Assembly: GCA_017620115.1 (NCBI GenBank)
Contig: JAFZRB010000196.1
Span: forward strand, 1 to 7,092
DNA length: 7,092 nt
Direction: 5' to 3'
DNA from: Clostridia bacterium
GTDB lineage: Bacteria > Bacillota > Clostridia > Christensenellales > Aristaeellaceae
In this document: piece after piece, positions 5,092 to 7,092 of the stretch
Position numbering within the stretch: the stretch's first letter is position 1
Layout of the letters: every line of letters begins with the position of its first letter
Notes under the pieces: model-generated
The model's input: only the letters and a program-made list of their open reading frames with translations
Told to the model about the DNA's origin: nothing
Database searches by the model: none
Program-made: the position numbers and the translations under genes

Positions 5092-6249
5092 ATGCGAACG
5101 CTGGTCATCTGGGGCGCGGGCCGAATCGGCCGCGGATTCGTGGCCGGGCTCTTTCACGAGCCGGGCTGGCGCATCGTGTTTGTGGATATCGACCGCGCGC
5201 TGGTCGACAGGCTGAACAGCCAGGGCGGCTACACGGTCTTCAAGGCGCGGAAGGAAGGCATCGAAAAAGCGCGCCTCGAAGGCGGGTTCTCCGCGCTGCA
5301 TACAAGCGACGCCGACGCGCTCCGGCGGGTGTTCTCCGAGGAGGGCCTGATGCTGGACATTGCCGTGCACGAGCCAAAGCTCGCCGAGGTGGCCGACATG
5401 CTCGCGCCGCTGTTCGCCGCGCGCGCGCAGGCCGCCGCCGGGCCCATTGACGTGATGATGAACGTGAATATGGCCGGGCCGGACGCCGCCTTCACCCGCC
5501 TCATGGAGGCGCGGCTCACGGGCGAGGCGCTCGACTATTTCCAGCGGCGCGTGGGCGTGACCGGCATCGCGGCCATGTGCATTTCGCCCGTGGCCACAGA
5601 GGCCATGCTGGCCGCGGATCCGCTGGCCATCCTGAACAACGCCTGGCCCGAGCAGGCCATCGGCGCGCCGCAGCTGAAGGGCGAACCGCCCGCGCTGCCG
5701 CATGTGCGCCTGAGCGCCGACGTGCACGCCGAGGAGACGCGCAAGCTGTACACACTGAACATGGCGCACGCGTTATGCTGCTATCTGGGCGTGAAAAAAG
5801 GCTACGCCACCGTCATCCAGGCGGTAAACGATCCGGCCCTGCGGGCGTTGATCGGGCAGGCGCTGGAGGAGGCGTCGCTGGGCCTGAGCCGCGCCTTCGG
5901 CTTTCCGGCGGAGGAGATGACCGCCTGGCGCGCGGCCATCATGGGCCTGCTGGACAACCCCACCATCGACGACAACCTGCCCCGGCTTGGCGCGGACACT
6001 CGGCGCAAGCTGTCCCGCGCCGACCGGCTGTGCGGCCCGGCGCTGCTGTGCGTCGGGGCGGGCGGACAGCCCGCCGCCATCGCCCGGGCGATCCGCGCGG
6101 GCTTCGATTTCGAGCACGACGATCCGGGCACGGCGTATGTGCGCGGCCTCGTCGCGTCGCAGGGCCTTCCGGAGGCGGTGCGCGCGGTGTGCGGCCTGAC
6201 GCCTGAGGACGGGCTGTATCATCTGATCCTGAACGCCGAAACAGAATGA
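5092..6249 (+). CDS. Mannitol-1-phosphate 5-dehydrogenase-like polyol dehydrogenase
   Basis: This 385-residue cytoplasmic NAD-dependent enzyme belongs to the long-chain mannitol dehydrogenase family. The classical reaction is mannitol 1-phosphate + NAD+ to fructose 6-phosphate + NADH. The N-terminal Rossmann domain has GAGRIGRGF (8-16), as in MtlD, and VDID (31-34), whose Asp32 points to NAD over NADP. NVNMAGP (124-130) corresponds to the conserved loop of the family. The C-terminal helical domain carries the catalytic Lys-x4-Asn-x2-His signature (Lys218, Asn223, His226) and DNPTIDDNLPR/RADRLCGPA (288-317), which usually contact substrate phosphate and fold. Length equals that of typical MtlD. 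The ATG is preceded by GGGAGG at 7 bp. The next gene, a SorE-like reductase, begins 39 bp later with no terminator between, so the two are probably cotranscribed. The true hexitol phosphate could be glucitol 6-phosphate, since the family includes such enzymes. I therefore withhold the symbol mtlD. Confidence 0.85.
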   Translation: MRTLVIWGAGRIGRGFVAGLFHEPGWRIVFVDIDRALVDRLNSQGGYTVFKARKEGIEKARLEGGFSALHTSDADALRRVFSEEGLMLDIAVHEPKLAEVADMLAPLFAARAQAAAGPIDVMMNVNMAGPDAAFTRLMEARLTGEALDYFQRRVGVTGIAAMCISPVATEAMLAADPLAILNNAWPEQAIGAPQLKGEPPALPHVRLSADVHAEETRKLYTLNMAHALCCYLGVKKGYATVIQAVNDPALRALIGQALEEASLGLSRAFGFPAEEMTAWRAAIMGLLDNPTIDDNLPRLGADTRRKLSRADRLCGPALLCVGAGGQPAAIARAIRAGFDFEHDDPGTAYVRGLVASQGLPEAVRAVCGLTPEDGLYHLILNAETE

Positions 6250-6273
6250 ACCCATTCCGACATATATTTCATT

Positions 6274-6280
6274 AAGGAGG
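6274..6280 (+). promoter_or_regulatory. Strong ribosome binding site of the SorE-like gene
   Basis: AAGGAGG lies 8 bp before ATG 6289, a full match to the anti-Shine-Dalgarno core. It fixes the start and suggests that the second gene of the pair is translated strongly. Confidence 0.8.
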
Positions 6281-6288
6281 AAATACCC

Positions 6289-7092
6289 ATGAAGACAACC
6301 GCCGTTCGCCTGTATGGCACAAACGACCTGCGCCTGGAAACCTTCGAGCTCCCGCCCATCAAGGAAGACGAGATCCTCGTCAAAATCATCTCGGACAGCA
6401 TCTGCATGTCCAGCTATAAGGCCGCCATTCAGGGCCCGAACCACAAGCGCGTGCCCAAGGACATCGCCGTGAATCCCATCATCATCGGCCATGAGTTCTG
6501 CGGCGAGATCGTCGAAGTGGGCGCGAAGTGGGCCTCGCAGTTCAAGGCGGGCGAAAAGTTCGGCATCCAGCCGGCCATCCAGTATCACGGCACGCAGCAC
6601 ACGCCCGGCTACGCCTTCCCGAATCTGGGTGGCGACTCCCAGTACGCCGTGGTCATCCCGGAGGTCATGGAGCAGGACAGCCTGCTGCATTACAGCGGCA
6701 AGGCGTTCTTCTACGGTTCCCTGGCCGAGCCGCTGAGCTGCATCATCGGCACCTTCCACGCGCAGTACCACACCAAACCCGGCTCCTACGTCCACGATAT
6801 GGGCATCGTCGAGGGCGGCAGCATGGCCATCCTGGCCGGCGCGGGCCCCATGGGCCTGGGCGCCATCGACTACGCCATCCACTGCGACCGCAAGCCCGGC
6901 ATGCTGGTTGTGACCGACATCGACCAGGCCCGCCTGGATCGCGCCGCCTCCATCTACACCACGGAAGAAGCCGAAAAGCACGGCGTGAAGCTCGTCTACC
7001 TGAACACCGCCGGCGAGGATCCGGTGGGCGAACTGATGGCGCTGACCGACGGCAAGGGCTACAACGATGTGCTGGTGTTCGCGCCCGTGCCG
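6289..7092 (+). CDS. L-sorbose-1-phosphate reductase-like zinc dehydrogenase (partial, 3' end cut)
   Basis: The first 268 residues of a zinc-dependent medium-chain dehydrogenase are visible; the gene runs off the right edge. The whole visible sequence, from MKTTAVRLYG through SICMSSYKAAIQG to the C-terminal part, resembles SorE, which reduces L-sorbose 1-phosphate to D-glucitol 6-phosphate with NAD(P)H. Zinc ligands fit the sorbitol dehydrogenase pattern: Cys39, His68-Glu69 (GHE) and Glu147 (AEPLSC). The four-Cys structural zinc lobe is absent. The nucleotide fold has AGAGPMG (183-189), and Asp210 (VVTDID) at the end of the second strand favours NAD(H). Family members are about 400 residues, so roughly 130 are missing. 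Together with the upstream MtlD-like enzyme it would connect a ketose 1-phosphate with fructose 6-phosphate through a hexitol phosphate. The substrate is inferred from the family, so no symbol is given. Confidence 0.85.
   Translation, partial: MKTTAVRLYGTNDLRLETFELPPIKEDEILVKIISDSICMSSYKAAIQGPNHKRVPKDIAVNPIIIGHEFCGEIVEVGAKWASQFKAGEKFGIQPAIQYHGTQHTPGYAFPNLGGDSQYAVVIPEVMEQDSLLHYSGKAFFYGSLAEPLSCIIGTFHAQYHTKPGSYVHDMGIVEGGSMAILAGAGPMGLGAIDYAIHCDRKPGMLVVTDIDQARLDRAASIYTTEEAEKHGVKLVYLNTAGEDPVGELMALTDGKGYNDVLVFAPVP

Noticed and set aside
5773..6981. A 402-codon minus-strand frame, and another at 4915-5769, opposite the dehydrogenases
   Set aside because: Both are antisense to genes with full family signatures, have Ala/Gly/Arg/Val/His-rich composition and no translation signals. 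They are shadows of G+C-rich codon use.

Overview
The window looks like chromosomal DNA of an anaerobic, fairly G+C-rich member of the Clostridia (Firmicutes/Bacillota). The evidence is a 'reverse' rubrerythrin (rubredoxin domain first) typical of obligate anaerobes, strong AGGAGG-type ribosome binding sites, extended -10 promoters, Big_2-type Ig domains on a Sec-secreted protein, and phosphosugar dehydrogenases of Clostridia/Lactobacillales type. The genus cannot be fixed from this sequence.

Layout. (1) About 1-900 is A+T-rich. It holds one unknown small gene on the minus strand (93-362) with a possible 13-residue gene just before it, overlapping opposed promoters near 453-490, a doubtful plus-strand small ORF (638-862), and a cluster of GTACAAGATT repeats behind a good plus-strand promoter. 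(2) 892-1584 is a complete monocistronic unit on the minus strand: promoter, rubrerythrin, and a strong intrinsic terminator. (3) 1624-3926 is a divergently transcribed, G+C-rich unit: extended -10 promoter, a 725-residue secreted ComEC-like metallo-beta-lactamase-fold hydrolase with four Big_2 domains, and an intrinsic terminator. (4) 3938-4946 is a second A+T-rich patch. Three small unknown genes on the minus strand probably form one operon driven by a near-consensus promoter at 4917-4946. (5) 5050-7092 is G+C-rich again, on the plus strand. A mannitol-1-phosphate 5-dehydrogenase-like gene is followed 39 bp later by an L-sorbose-1-phosphate reductase-like (SorE) gene that runs off the right edge.

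How the parts work together. The two dehydrogenases plausibly form a hexitol/ketose phosphate pathway: a ketose 1-phosphate is reduced to a hexitol phosphate, which is then oxidised to fructose 6-phosphate. Any PTS transporter would lie outside the window. Rubrerythrin handles peroxide and oxygen. The secreted MBL/Big_2 protein acts outside the membrane and may hydrolyse a phosphoester such as DNA. The small A+T-rich genes have no assigned function and look like accessory material. No rRNA, tRNA, CRISPR array, transposase or recognisable defence system was seen.
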